Below are positions 8,186 through 16,533 of a stretch of 64,000 nt of DNA, piece after piece. The DNA is from Pseudomonas sp. LB-090624. GTDB taxonomy: Bacteria; Pseudomonadota; Gammaproteobacteria; Pseudomonadales; Pseudomonadaceae. The stretch's first letter is position 1. Each line of letters opens with the position of its first letter. The stretch is taken from positions 50,426-114,425 of the forward strand of contig NZ_QJRL01000016.1 in the NCBI RefSeq assembly GCF_003205205.1, given 5' to 3'. The translations under genes were made by a program, and so were the position numbers. The notes below the pieces were generated by a model. It had not been told where the DNA came from, searched no databases, and worked only from the letters and a program-made list of their open reading frames with translations.

Positions 8186-9079
8186 ATGACCGCCTCGCCA
8201 CTGCTCACCGCCATACTGCCGCTTGCCTTGGGCATCATCATGCTCGGCCTTGGCTTGTCGCTGACCCTGGCCGACTTCGCGCGCGTGGCGAAGTACCCTA
8301 AACCGGTGGTGGTGGGCCTGGCCTGTCAGATCCTGCTGCTGCCGCTGGTGTGCTTCCTGATCGCCAACGGCTTCGGCCTGGCGCCGGCCCTGGCAGTGGG
8401 GATGATGCTGCTGGCCGCCTCGCCGGGGGGGACCACGGCCAACCTGTTCAGCCACCTGGCCCAGGGTGACGTGGCGTTGAACATCACCCTGACGGCGGTC
8501 AATTCGCTGATCGCGATCTTGACCATGCCGCTGCTGGTGAACCTGTCGTTGGCCTGGTTCATGGCCTCGGACCAGGCCATCCCGCTGCAGTTCGCCAAGG
8601 TCATGCAGGTATTCGCGATTGTGCTGCTGCCCGTGGCGCTGGGCATGCTGGTTCGCCATTTCGCCCCGGGGTTTGCCGCACGGATGGAAAAACCGATGAA
8701 GCTGGTAGCGGCACTGTTCCTGGCCTTTACCATCGTCCTCGCCCTGGCCAAGGACTGGCAAACAGTCGTCGAGTACGCACCCGTGGTGGGGCTGGCGGCC
8801 TTGCTGTTCAACTTGCTGAGCCTGACGGTGGGCTACTGGGTGCCGCGCTTGCTGCACATTCCCAAGCGCCAGGCCATCGCCATCGGCATGGAGATTGGCA
8901 TTCACAACGGGACGCTGGCGATTGCCCTGGCGTTGAGCCCTTCGTTGCTGAACAACCCGACCATGGCAGTGCCGGCGGCGCTTTACAGCCTGATCATGTT
9001 CTTCACCGCGGCTGTGTTCGGCTGGTGGGTCTGCCGTGGGCATGCGGCGGCGCAGCCAAAGGTTGAAACCCTCAATTGA
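8186..9079 (+). CDS. Bile acid:sodium symporter family transporter
   Basis: A 297-residue membrane protein with nine or ten hydrophobic helices. Family features are LLAASPGGTTANLFSHLA (the conserved SPGG crossover segment) and GMEIGIHNGTLAIALA near the C-terminus. BASS proteins couple sodium to the uptake of organic anions such as keto acids, pantothenate or sterol acids; the substrate cannot be read from sequence. It is divergent from the DyP peroxidase gene. Confidence 0.85.
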   Translation: MTASPLLTAILPLALGIIMLGLGLSLTLADFARVAKYPKPVVVGLACQILLLPLVCFLIANGFGLAPALAVGMMLLAASPGGTTANLFSHLAQGDVALNITLTAVNSLIAILTMPLLVNLSLAWFMASDQAIPLQFAKVMQVFAIVLLPVALGMLVRHFAPGFAARMEKPMKLVAALFLAFTIVLALAKDWQTVVEYAPVVGLAALLFNLLSLTVGYWVPRLLHIPKRQAIAIGMEIGIHNGTLAIALALSPSLLNNPTMAVPAALYSLIMFFTAAVFGWWVCRGHAAAQPKVETLN

Positions 9080-9155
9080 CCTTGCGGGTTACCCGTTGGG
9101 AGCGGGAAACCACTGGCTTGCACAACGCCTGGAAGCTGGCGCGAGCAAGCGTCGG

Positions 9156-9623
9156 TCAGCGTTGGCTGCGGTTGCCCCGAAGCTGCTGTTTCAACTTCTT
9201 AAACGGCGGCGCATAGAAAAACCCGAACGACACACTCCCCGTGCGCCCTTTCACCGCGTGGTGCAACCGGTGCGCCCGGTGCAGGCGCTTGAGATAGCGG
9301 TTGACCGGCCGTGGCTGGCGCGGCCAATGCCGATGAAAGAAACCATCATGGGCCAGCACGTACAGCACGCCATAACCCGCCACGCCACCGCCCACCCACT
9401 GCAGCGGCGCATAGCCACTTTTGCCCAGCGCCACCAGTGCCGCGGCAACCAGCCCCAGGGCCACCAGGTACAGGTCGTTGGTTTCGAGCATGCCCAGCTG
9501 TGGCTCATGGTGCGAGCGGTGCAACCACCAGCCCCAGCCATGCATGATGTACTTGTGCGCCAGCGTGCCAACGCCCTCCATGGCCACCAAGGTGCCGAAC
9601 AGCACGGTGAGATTGAACAACAT
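9156..9623 (-). CDS. CrtZ-like beta-carotene hydroxylase / fatty acid hydroxylase family
   Basis: A 155-residue membrane protein with the histidine clusters of the non-haem diiron hydroxylases: H23xxxxH28, H35xxHH39 (HRSHH), H92xxxxH97 (HDGFFH) and HRAHRLHH at 115-122. The spacing and length match bacterial CrtZ, which hydroxylates beta-carotene rings to make zeaxanthin. No other carotenoid gene is in the window, so either the pathway is elsewhere or the enzyme acts on another lipid. It is transcribed away from mgtC. Confidence 0.75.
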   Translation of the reverse strand: MLFNLTVLFGTLVAMEGVGTLAHKYIMHGWGWWLHRSHHEPQLGMLETNDLYLVALGLVAAALVALGKSGYAPLQWVGGGVAGYGVLYVLAHDGFFHRHWPRQPRPVNRYLKRLHRAHRLHHAVKGRTGSVSFGFFYAPPFKKLKQQLRGNRSQR

Positions 9624-9742
9624 GGAACGGTCCGGGTGATGGCAAAGGGAGGCGCAAGGTTAACGGCTGGACAGTTTTTTTTCCATTTTGCGTAACCAGA
9701 TGAGGCCCATTGGCGCATTAAGCCATTGTCATGTTTTTGCCC

Positions 9743-9771
9743 TTGACCTGCCTGGCCACGCAACGTATGGT
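9743..9771 (+). promoter_or_regulatory. Predicted sigma-70 promoter of mgtC
   Basis: TTGACC at 9743-9748 and TATGGT at 9766-9771 with a 17-bp spacer form a near-consensus promoter. Transcription would begin about 9778, leaving a 5' untranslated region of roughly 236 nt before mgtC. Predicted by eye only. Confidence 0.5.
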
Positions 9772-9777
9772 CCGCGT

Positions 9778-10014
9778 CGCAATTCTGCCTTCCTCAACAG
9801 GAGACCTGCCTTGGACAGTAGCCCCAGTCGCTTGCGACAGGCCCGCGTGGCGCGCTAGCCCGGCAGTGTCTTGTACTGTCTGGCCAGCCTGGCAAGACGG
9901 TGGTTTCTTGTAACCCCGCATCCCCCTCCCCGTGGTCCTGCGCATTTTTCTGGTTTTTCAACCGCGCCAACTGATGGCGTTCATGCGGGCGTGTGCCCGT
10001 GGAAGAGGTTTGCT
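9778..10014 (+). promoter_or_regulatory. Long structured 5' leader of mgtC
   Basis: From the predicted start site to the mgtC ATG there are about 236 nt. They contain a GTCG-CTTG-CGAC hairpin (a stable tetraloop) at about 9827-9838, and a GTCTTG...CAAGAC stem at about 9868-9898 that encloses a TGGCCA palindrome. A C-rich unpaired stretch follows (about 9914-9932). mgtC and mgtA leaders in enterobacteria sense Mg2+ and translate short peptides; by analogy this leader may act the same way, but I cannot match it to a named riboswitch. Confidence 0.4.
9811..9858 (+). CDS. Possible 15-residue leader peptide in the mgtC 5' leader
   Basis: An AGGAG sequence is followed after about 8 bp by a TTG start and 15 codons (MDSSPSRLRQARVAR) ending in TAG at 9856-9858. 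The peptide is arginine-rich, and the coding sequence overlaps the CTTG-loop hairpin, so ribosome position could change the leader fold. The non-ATG start and short length make this tentative. An alternative is a proline-containing frame that starts with GTG about 9901. Confidence 0.3.
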   Translation: MDSSPSRLRQARVAR

Positions 10015-10728
10015 ATGGATTGGAAAATTTTTCTGCTGCGCGTCAGCATCGCCCTGCTGCTGGGGGCGCTGATCGGCGCCGAGCGCCAGTTGCGCCAACG
10101 CTTGACCGGGCTGCGTACCAACGCACTGGTCAGCACAGGTGCCTGCCTGTTCGTGCTGATGACCCAGGCAGTGCCGGGCATGGCCGCCGCCGATGCCTCA
10201 CGGGTCGCTGCCTATGTGGTCTCGGGCATCGGCTTTCTTGGTGGTGGCGTGATCATGCGTGACGGTTTCAACGTTCGTGGGCTGAATACCGCCGCCACCT
10301 TGTGGTGCACCGCTGCGGTTGGCGTGCTGTGCAGCCTGGGGCTGCTGCTGGAGGCGGCCCTCGGGAGCCTGGTGGTGTTGTGCGCCAATATCCTGCTGCG
10401 CGACATCGCCCAGCGCCTGGACCGCCAGGACATGGTGCCGGCCACCGAGGTGGAGCAGCACTTCGAAGTGCGCATCGTCTGCCGCGCCGAGGACGAGATC
10501 CAGGTGCGCAGCCTCATGCTGCATAGCCTGGGCGACCCGCAGTTGCGCCTGCAGTCACTGCAAAGCGCTGACCTGGACAACCCTGCCCGGCTGGAAGTAC
10601 GTGCTGAATTGCTGGGTACCGCCCAGGCCCCTGCGCAGCTGGAGCGCCTGGTCAGCCGGGTCAGCCTGGAAAAAGGGGTAAGTTCAGTGCGCTGGCAGTT
10701 GCAGCAACAGGTATTGGCGGCGGATTGA
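10015..10728 (+). CDS. mgtC: MgtC/SapB family membrane protein
   Basis: A 237-residue protein with four or five N-terminal membrane helices and the family signatures LIGAERQLRQRLTGLRTNALV and VSGIGFLGGGVIMRDG. A cytosolic C-terminal ACT-like domain covers about residues 145-237. MgtC is needed for growth or survival at low Mg2+ in several bacteria and inhibits F-type ATPase in Salmonella. The ATG at 10015 starts at the conserved MDWK segment before the first helix. The long leader upstream suggests post-transcriptional control. Confidence 0.85.
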   Translation: MDWKIFLLRVSIALLLGALIGAERQLRQRLTGLRTNALVSTGACLFVLMTQAVPGMAAADASRVAAYVVSGIGFLGGGVIMRDGFNVRGLNTAATLWCTAAVGVLCSLGLLLEAALGSLVVLCANILLRDIAQRLDRQDMVPATEVEQHFEVRIVCRAEDEIQVRSLMLHSLGDPQLRLQSLQSADLDNPARLEVRAELLGTAQAPAQLERLVSRVSLEKGVSSVRWQLQQQVLAAD

Positions 10729-10753
10729 ATGACCAAGGCGGGAGCTGAAAGCC

Positions 10754-10783
10754 GCGCCTGCAAACGCGTTCGACTGCAGGCGC
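10754..10783. terminator. Hairpin between convergent mgtC and diguanylate cyclase genes
   Basis: GCGCCTGCA, a 12-nt loop, then TGCAGGCGC: a 9-bp perfect stem between two convergent genes. No clear T-run follows on either strand, so it may be a REP-type element that serves as a transcript end rather than a classic terminator. Confidence 0.4.
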
Positions 10784-10821
10784 AGCCTTGCGCTGCGAAC
10801 GGGCGGCCAGGTCCCGGCACA

Positions 10822-12390
10822 TTACGAGTCCGCATGAACAACCAGCGTCTCTGCCACCCGGTACCCGTCACGGCCCTCGCGCTTGGCCTGGTATAGCGCC
10901 GCATCCGCTGATGCAAGCAGCGTCTGCGCCGTCACCCCCTCCCGCGCCAGGTCACCTACGGCAATTCCCGCACTGAACGACACCCGCCCCAACGGACTAC
11001 CCGCATGCTCCAGCATCTGGCGTCGCAACAGTTGTTGCAACTCCAGCACCAAAAGCTCTGCGCCGCGGCCATCGGTATCGGGCAGCAGCAGGGTGAATTC
11101 CTCTCCGCCATAGCGCACCGCCAAGTCGGCCGGCCGTTTCAATACCTGGGGCAGCAACTCGGCAAAGCGCCGTAGGCACCAGTCGCCTGCGGGATGCCCG
11201 TACAGGTCGTTATAGGCTTTGAAGTAATCCAGGTCGAGCATCACCAATGCCAGCGGATAACCCTGCCGCCGCGCCCGGCGCAGTTCGGGCTCGAACACCG
11301 CATCCAGCCGCCGACGGTTACCCAGACCGGTCAGGCTATCGGTCAATGCCAGCGCTTTCAGCGTCTGGTGCGCCTGGTGCAGCGCCCGCTCGATGGTGAT
11401 GCGCTCGCGTAACTGCCGCAGTACTACCCCGCCAAAGGCCGCCAGCCCGAGAAAAAACAGCAACAACACCGCCACCGACTTGATCGCATCGTGGCGCCAG
11501 GGCGCAACGATCGACTCACGCGACAGCCCCGCTTCCACCACCAGCGGGTAGCTGGCCAGAGCACGGTATCCATACAGCCGCGGAGTGCCATCCACCACCG
11601 CGACTGCCTCGGCTACGCCCTCCGCGGCATACGGTAAATGGTTACGGAAGATTTCGCTGCTCGACAGGCTGCGGCCTATCACCTGCTGCACGAATGGGCG
11701 GCGTACCAGGATGGTGCCGTCGCGCTTGGCCAGCACCAGCGCGCCACGCTCATCGATCTTGAAATCACCGTAGTAGCGTACGAACCATTCAACCTTGATG
11801 GTGCCAAGGAGTACGCCGGCGAAGCTGCCATCGGCATACTCCAGGCGCCTGGAAATGGGGATGATCAAGTCGCCGGTCGAACGGCTACGAACCACTGAGC
11901 CGATGCGTACACCCCGGTCGGTGTGGTTGCGATGATAGACAAAGTAATCACGGTCGGCGTTATTGGCGTTCGGCGGGATGGCCGCCTGGTCAGTAACGAT
12001 CCAGCTGCCGTCCGGGCCGTACACGAACAACCCGTGCAGCTGCGGCATGATGGTCTTCTGTTGCGCCAGCAACGCATGCAGGCGCGGCCGGTCGATACGC
12101 TCGAAGCCGTCACCCTCCAGGCGTTCAGCCAAGGCGGCGGTGATGGCATCGACCTGGCGAATGGCGTCTTCAGCATGCTGCGCCGTTGCTCGCGCCAGGT
12201 TAGTGACCATGTTCTCGGCATTGCCGTAGGCGTGTCGGTAATCACGCCAGATGCGCCAGCCTTCCACCAGCACAAAGGCCAGCATCACCACCACCATGAA
12301 GGCCAGTACCAGGCGGAACAACGCGACCGCGCGCCCCTCCCCGGTTGCGGCGAAAAGCCCGTCGTCGTCCTGTTGCCTGGCTGCGCCCAT
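10822..12390 (-). CDS. Membrane-bound diguanylate cyclase with periplasmic Cache sensor
   Basis: A 522-residue protein. A TM helix (about 24-45) and a second near residues 310-330 bracket a periplasmic dCache-type domain (contains FVYGPDGSWIVTD and GVLLGTIKVEWF). The C-terminal GGDEF domain has LTDSLTGLGNRR and an intact RYGGEEF active site. An RPAD inhibitory I-site sits at the right distance upstream, so the enzyme should make cyclic-di-GMP and be product-inhibited. The sensed ligand is unknown. It is convergent with mgtC. Confidence 0.9.
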   Translation of the reverse strand: MGAARQQDDDGLFAATGEGRAVALFRLVLAFMVVVMLAFVLVEGWRIWRDYRHAYGNAENMVTNLARATAQHAEDAIRQVDAITAALAERLEGDGFERIDRPRLHALLAQQKTIMPQLHGLFVYGPDGSWIVTDQAAIPPNANNADRDYFVYHRNHTDRGVRIGSVVRSRSTGDLIIPISRRLEYADGSFAGVLLGTIKVEWFVRYYGDFKIDERGALVLAKRDGTILVRRPFVQQVIGRSLSSSEIFRNHLPYAAEGVAEAVAVVDGTPRLYGYRALASYPLVVEAGLSRESIVAPWRHDAIKSVAVLLLFFLGLAAFGGVVLRQLRERITIERALHQAHQTLKALALTDSLTGLGNRRRLDAVFEPELRRARRQGYPLALVMLDLDYFKAYNDLYGHPAGDWCLRRFAELLPQVLKRPADLAVRYGGEEFTLLLPDTDGRGAELLVLELQQLLRRQMLEHAGSPLGRVSFSAGIAVGDLAREGVTAQTLLASADAALYQAKREGRDGYRVAETLVVHADS

Positions 12391-12540
12391 TGGAGTCCCT
12401 GGCCTTAACGCGTTTGCCGCCTTTCACTATAGTTCAGCGCCGCGCACAGAAAGCTGCGACGAAAAAGATTAAACCTTTACCCCGCTCGCCCCCTCAACCG
12501 TACGCGACACTGAGGTCGCGCCAAGGGTAAGGAGTGAAGC

Positions 12541-13041
12541 ATGAGCAGCCTATTCATGAAACGCGTCGGTTTGTCCATGGTGCTGGGCTTGGCATCGGCG
12601 CATGCATTGGCGGCCAGTTCCGATGACTTCGTCGATGCGGCAACCGAGGCCGGCATTGCCGAGGTGGTCACCGGTAACCTGGCCAAGGAAAAAAGCCAGA
12701 ATGCCGACATCAAGACCTTTGCCGGGCAAATGGTCACTGACCACACCCAGGCGAACCAGAAACTCGCTGAAATCGCCCGCAAGCTCGACATTTCGGTACC
12801 GGATGACGCTGCAATGACCGACAAGGTCAAGAAGATGATCCTGGAATGGCGCGATGAATCGTTCGACAAGTCGTACATCAACAACCAGGTCGACGCTCAC
12901 GAAAAAGCGGTGGAGCTGTTCAAGAAAGAGGCTGCATCGTCGGACAAGGCTGAGCTGAAGGCTTTCGCCAGCGAAACCCTGCCCAAACTGGAACAGCACC
13001 TGGAGCATGCCAAGGCACTTCAGGCCAAGCACGGCAAGTGA
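12541..13041 (+). CDS. Periplasmic DUF4142 family protein
   Basis: A 166-residue protein with an N-terminal signal peptide (GLSMVLGLASAHALAAS) and an all-alpha ferritin-like DUF4142 body (AGIAEVVTGNLAKEK, then VDAHEKAVELFKKEA). Such proteins are common in Pseudomonas stress operons; the function is unknown. The next small gene starts 9 bp downstream of its stop, so they are probably co-transcribed. Confidence 0.85.
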   Translation: MSSLFMKRVGLSMVLGLASAHALAASSDDFVDAATEAGIAEVVTGNLAKEKSQNADIKTFAGQMVTDHTQANQKLAEIARKLDISVPDDAAMTDKVKKMILEWRDESFDKSYINNQVDAHEKAVELFKKEAASSDKAELKAFASETLPKLEQHLEHAKALQAKHGK

Positions 13042-13049
13042 GGCCAGAC

Positions 13050-13301
13050 ATGAGCAACGATGCATTGAAAACCGAAGTGCTTACCCGGCTGTTGCATGCG
13101 CACCCCGAGGGGCTGGGCAAGGAAGTGCTGGATAACTACCGCGGTGAGAAAGCAGTGGCAGGCATGCTCAAGACACTGCAGGAGGCTGGGTTGATCCAGG
13201 ATGGCAGCGTGGCGGTGAACAGTGACCACCAGATCAGCGTGCACTACCCGATCAAGCTGTCGGCGGCGGGTGTCGAAGCGGCGAGACAGGCTGAATCCTG
13301 A
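13050..13301 (+). CDS. Small winged-helix-like hypothetical protein
   Basis: An 83-residue product that starts MSNDALKTEVLTRLLHAHPEG. The pattern of helices, followed by LQEAGLIQDGS and a C-terminal LSAAGVEAARQ, looks like a small winged-helix fold, but this is only an impression. It follows the DUF4142 gene closely. ATG at 13050 was chosen over a GTG that overlaps the upstream stop. Confidence 0.65.
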   Translation: MSNDALKTEVLTRLLHAHPEGLGKEVLDNYRGEKAVAGMLKTLQEAGLIQDGSVAVNSDHQISVHYPIKLSAAGVEAARQAES

Positions 13302-13313
13302 GCGCGGATCGTA

Positions 13314-13338
13314 GTAGGAGCGGCTGCGCCGCTCCTAC
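13314..13338. terminator. REP-type palindrome between convergent genes
   Basis: GTAGGAGCGGC-TGC-GCCGCTCCTAC: 11-bp perfect arms around a 3-nt loop. The GTAGGAGCGG core is a well-known Pseudomonas REP motif. It lies between two convergent small genes and probably marks both transcript ends. Confidence 0.65.
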
Positions 13339-13344
13339 ACGCGT

Positions 13345-13509
13345 TCAGGTGTTCTTCTCGATATCTCTGGGGGGCTTGGCCGGCCCTTGTGGGTCGACCT
13401 GTGGGTCGTCTACATCGGGCGAATCCGGGTCGAAACCCAGATCATCCTGCGTTTCAGCCTGCTCCGACGAGTGCGGCCCTTCTTTTTCAGGTGGTCGTGA
13501 TCCAGTCAT
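13345..13509 (-). CDS. Small acidic hypothetical protein (DUF6021-like)
   Basis: A 54-residue, acidic, proline-rich protein that starts MTGSRPPEKEGPHSS. The centre carries DDLGFDPDSPDVDDPQVDPQG, a pattern I associate with the uncharacterised Pseudomonas DUF6021 family. GGAGAG lies just upstream of the ATG at 13509. It is probably disordered; no function is known. Confidence 0.6.
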   Translation of the reverse strand: MTGSRPPEKEGPHSSEQAETQDDLGFDPDSPDVDDPQVDPQGPAKPPRDIEKNT

Positions 13510-13564
13510 GGCGTTCTCTCCGGTGGGTGTTTAAGGAAGAAAGCCCCGGCCTGGAAAAGTTTGA

Positions 13565-14551
13565 TTAATCTGCGCCTTCAGCCACCTGCGCCCTGCACAG
13601 TGCCAGTGCTTCGTCACGCGCTTGCAGCTGCTCCTGCAGATGCTGTAGCTGTCGCGCCTGCTCCGCGCACATGTCGCGGCGTTGCTCCAGGCTTTGTGTC
13701 AGCACATCCAGCTGCCGGCGCATCTCCTCGCTTGCGCCCTGGGCCTGGGCCAGGATCGTACGCAAGCCCTGGATCTGTGCATCGCGTTGCTCCAGCAACT
13801 CATCCTGCGCCCGGCACTCACTGGCAGCCTGGCGGTGCTCGCCCAGCAAACGCTCGTTATCCCGGTGCAGGCGGGTCAGCTCGTCCTGTTTGAGGATCAT
13901 GCCCTGCTGCAACTGGCGCACCTCAACCTGCATTTGTTGCAGTTGTGCCTCGTGACGGCGTTGGTCCTGCTCCCGTTGTTCGCGACTGGCGGTGCGATAG
14001 TGCTCCAGCGCGTCGCGGGCATGCCTGTGTTTGTCTTCCAGCGACTTCACCTGCTCGTCCTTGTCGGCAAGGCGCACCTGCATCTCGCCCAGCGATTGAT
14101 TGAGGCTGGCACTGCGCAATTGTTCAGCCTGCAGCGTGCTCTGCGTGGACAACAGCTTTTCAGTCTCAGCGGCCAAGGCCGCTGCATCGATCTGATGGCG
14201 TTGCTGAGCAGCAGCCAATGCCTGCTGGGCGGTTTCCAACTGCGCCTGCAGCGTCTCCCGCTGTTCTGTAAAGGCGCTTTCGGCCTGTTCGATCTTCAGG
14301 TCAGCCTCGTCTTGCAGTTGTGTTGCCAATTGCCCGACCAGACGGCTCAGCACATCACTCAGCGCCGCGCCGCCCTCGGAAGCCACTGGCTGCTGGCCGT
14401 TCAACTCCTTGAGGTAGCGGTGGATCGTGGTCTTGGAGCCCGTATTGCCCAGCTCGATACGTATCGCATCAATGCTCGGGTTCTCGCCACGGGCGATCAG
14501 CGCCTGTCGCGCCTGCTGCACTACCACCTTGTTGATACCGCCCCGGGCCAT
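13565..14551 (-). CDS. KfrA-like DNA-binding coiled-coil protein
   Basis: A 328-residue protein. Residues 1-60 (INKVVVQQARQALIARGE, then GSKTTIHRYL) match the KfrA N-terminal helix-turn-helix domain. From about residue 70 to the end the sequence is a long, Q/E/R/A-rich coiled coil. Plasmid KfrA binds its own operator and forms filament-like assemblies that help segregation. Chromosomal relatives are common in pseudomonads and have no settled role. An ATGTAA/TTACAT inverted repeat just upstream may be its autoregulatory site. Confidence 0.82.
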   Translation of the reverse strand: MARGGINKVVVQQARQALIARGENPSIDAIRIELGNTGSKTTIHRYLKELNGQQPVASEGGAALSDVLSRLVGQLATQLQDEADLKIEQAESAFTEQRETLQAQLETAQQALAAAQQRHQIDAAALAAETEKLLSTQSTLQAEQLRSASLNQSLGEMQVRLADKDEQVKSLEDKHRHARDALEHYRTASREQREQDQRRHEAQLQQMQVEVRQLQQGMILKQDELTRLHRDNERLLGEHRQAASECRAQDELLEQRDAQIQGLRTILAQAQGASEEMRRQLDVLTQSLEQRRDMCAEQARQLQHLQEQLQARDEALALCRAQVAEGAD

Positions 14552-14579
14552 GCTTGCTCCTACGATTTTGTACTGTGTT

Positions 14580-14598
14580 ATGTAACATGTGATTACAT
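14580..14598. promoter_or_regulatory. Candidate KfrA operator
   Basis: ATGTAA, 7 bp, TTACAT: a 19-bp perfect dyad in an AT-rich patch 29 bp upstream of the kfrA-like start. The position fits an operator over the promoter of that gene. Autorepression is known for plasmid KfrA; here it is inference. Confidence 0.4.
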
Positions 14599-14803
14599 AC
14601 CAATTATGGCAATCATTTCTTTCTCCGGCAATCGTTTCCTAAGGTGGAATAATCACGGCTTATCGCATGTGAGTTGCAAAAAGCAGCTGTTTCTCATCCT
14701 TGAAGCCGTACTGAAGCCTGTGGTGCGCCACCTTGTGCCAGCGGCGCTGCGGCGGCACCATGGGCGTCCGGTACCAAGCGCTCACAGAAAGCACCCACAG
14801 AAA

Positions 14804-15409
14804 ATGACCCTGGAAAACTACAAGGCAATCGCCGACAGCATCGCCCTGCTGCTGTACCCGCACGCTGAAGTCATCGTGCATGACCTTGGCAGCCAGACAG
14901 TCGTGTACATCGCCAATAACTTTTCCCAGCGGCAGCTGGGTGATGATTCGGCAATCGATCACGAACTGGGCGATCTGCTTGAGGGCGGCAATCTGGGCCC
15001 GTACGAAAAGCTCAACTGGAATGGCCAGAAGGTGCGGTCCATCAGCACCGTGCTGCGCAACGCCCAAGGCGAAGCCGAGCACCTGATGTGCATCAACCTG
15101 AATGTGTCGGTACTCGAGCAGGCTCGTGTGGCGCTGGACGCGTTCTTCCAGATGAGCCGGCTGGTGCCGCAGCCTGACGCATTGTTCCGCAACGACTGGC
15201 AGGAGCGTATCAACACCTTTCTGCATGCCTGGCTGCAGGCGCGCAATCTGTCCCTGCAAACCCTGCAGATGAAGGACAAGCGCAGCCTGGTGCAGGCGCT
15301 GCATGCCGAAGGCGCGTTCGAAGGGCGCAGTGGTGCCGATTATGTTGCCAACGTGCTGAGCATGGGCCGCGCCACCGTGTACAAGTACCTGAAAGAAATC
15401 AAAGGCTGA
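14804..15409 (+). CDS. YheO-type PAS/HTH transcriptional regulator
   Basis: A 201-residue regulator that starts MTLENYKAIADSIALLLYPH. The N-terminal YheO-like PAS domain (HDLGSQTVVYIANN) is followed by a linker and a C-terminal DUF-type HTH ending SMGRATVYKYLKEIKG. Such regulators often sit beside amino acid or amine catabolic genes. The eutB-like gene starts 122 bp downstream on the same strand, so this protein probably controls the pair. The open frame extends far upstream without homology; ATG at 14804 is where family similarity begins. Confidence 0.8.
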   Translation: MTLENYKAIADSIALLLYPHAEVIVHDLGSQTVVYIANNFSQRQLGDDSAIDHELGDLLEGGNLGPYEKLNWNGQKVRSISTVLRNAQGEAEHLMCINLNVSVLEQARVALDAFFQMSRLVPQPDALFRNDWQERINTFLHAWLQARNLSLQTLQMKDKRSLVQALHAEGAFEGRSGADYVANVLSMGRATVYKYLKEIKG

Positions 15410-15531
15410 TAATGCCTCGCCGCAACGCTGGCCACCCAAACAGGTGATGCCAGCCGTCGCCCTGCCCGCTTGCCTGAAGTAGATGAATATTCTATTGTGG
15501 AAATATATTCCACAGCATTCAGGAGCGCAGC

Positions 15532-16533
15532 ATGCCCGCCGCGACAGTTTCTCCAACCGTTGTCGATGCCCCATACCTCGATGCGCTCCATGAGGCTATC
15601 AAGCAAGCCCATGCCGCACTGCGTCCGGCCGTCGGTATCACCCCGCTCACTTACAGCGCCAGTCTGTCGGCGCAGACCGGCTGTGAGGTGCTGCTCAAAT
15701 GCGAACACCTGCAGCACACCGGGTCTTTCAAGTTTCGCGGCGCCAGCAACAAGATCCGCTTGCTGCCGGCGGACCAGCGTGGCAACGGTGTCATTGCCGC
15801 CTCCTCTGGCAACCACGGCCAGGCGCTCGCCTTGGCAGGTAAGGCTGCCGGCGTGCCGGTCAAGGTGTACACCGCCACTTCGGCTTCCCCTTACAAAATT
15901 GCAGCGATGCGTGCGCTGGGTGCTGAAGTGATAGGCCTGCCCATCGACCCGCTGGGCGCGGAGCTCGAGGCGGGCCGCCAGGCAAAAGCCCAGGGCGTGC
16001 CCTTCGTATCGCCCTACAACGACCCGCAAGTCATCGCCGGCCAAGGCACCATTGGCATGGAGTTGTTCGAGCAGGCACCAGACCTGGATGCAGTGTTCGT
16101 GGCCGTGGGCGGTGGCGGTATGATTGCCGGCATCGGCGCTGCGCTGCGAGTACTCAAGCCGGGCACGGCGATCATCGGCTGCTGGCCCGAGAATGACCCG
16201 GCGCTGGAGCACTCGCTCAAGGCCGGCAAAATTATTGAAGTGGACGCCCGCGACACGCTGTCGGACGGCACTGCAGGCGGCGTCGAACCAGGCGCTATCA
16301 CCTTCCCACTGTGCCAGGCGCTGGTGACCGATACCGTGCGGGTCAGCGAAGCTGAAATCCGCGCAGCCATGCGTGAAATTGCCAGCAGTGAACGTTGGAT
16401 CATCGAAGGCGCTGCGGGGGTCGCGGTCGCCGGCATGAAAAAGCTCGCCGAACGCTATCAGGGCAAACGGGTCGCGGTGATCCTGTGTGGCCGCAACATC
16501 GTGCTGGACAAGTTCCTAGAGGCGATCGGATGA
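15532..16533 (+). CDS. eutB: PLP-dependent dehydratase, EutB / threo-hydroxyaspartate ammonia-lyase-like
   Basis: A 333-residue fold-type II PLP enzyme of the threonine/serine dehydratase family. The PLP lysine is in TGSFKFRGASNK, the phosphate-contact loop in SSGNHGQALALA, and a glycine-rich VGGGGMIAGIG follows. Related enzymes dehydrate 3-hydroxyaspartate, threonine or serine. Its partner gene (an ornithine-cyclodeaminase-type reductase) overlaps the stop by 4 bp (ATGA). That pairing is seen in hydroxyectoine use (EutBC) and in the beta-hydroxyaspartate cycle (BhcB/BhcD). 3-hydroxyaspartate is therefore the more likely substrate here, because no other ectoine genes are present. Confidence 0.8.
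   Translation: MPAATVSPTVVDAPYLDALHEAIKQAHAALRPAVGITPLTYSASLSAQTGCEVLLKCEHLQHTGSFKFRGASNKIRLLPADQRGNGVIAASSGNHGQALALAGKAAGVPVKVYTATSASPYKIAAMRALGAEVIGLPIDPLGAELEAGRQAKAQGVPFVSPYNDPQVIAGQGTIGMELFEQAPDLDAVFVAVGGGGMIAGIGAALRVLKPGTAIIGCWPENDPALEHSLKAGKIIEVDARDTLSDGTAGGVEPGAITFPLCQALVTDTVRVSEAEIRAAMREIASSERWIIEGAAGVAVAGMKKLAERYQGKRVAVILCGRNIVLDKFLEAIG

Noticed and set aside
13682..14803. A frame extending the YheO-type regulator far upstream on the plus strand
   Set aside because: It lies antisense to the KfrA-like gene; similarity to the regulator family begins at 14804.
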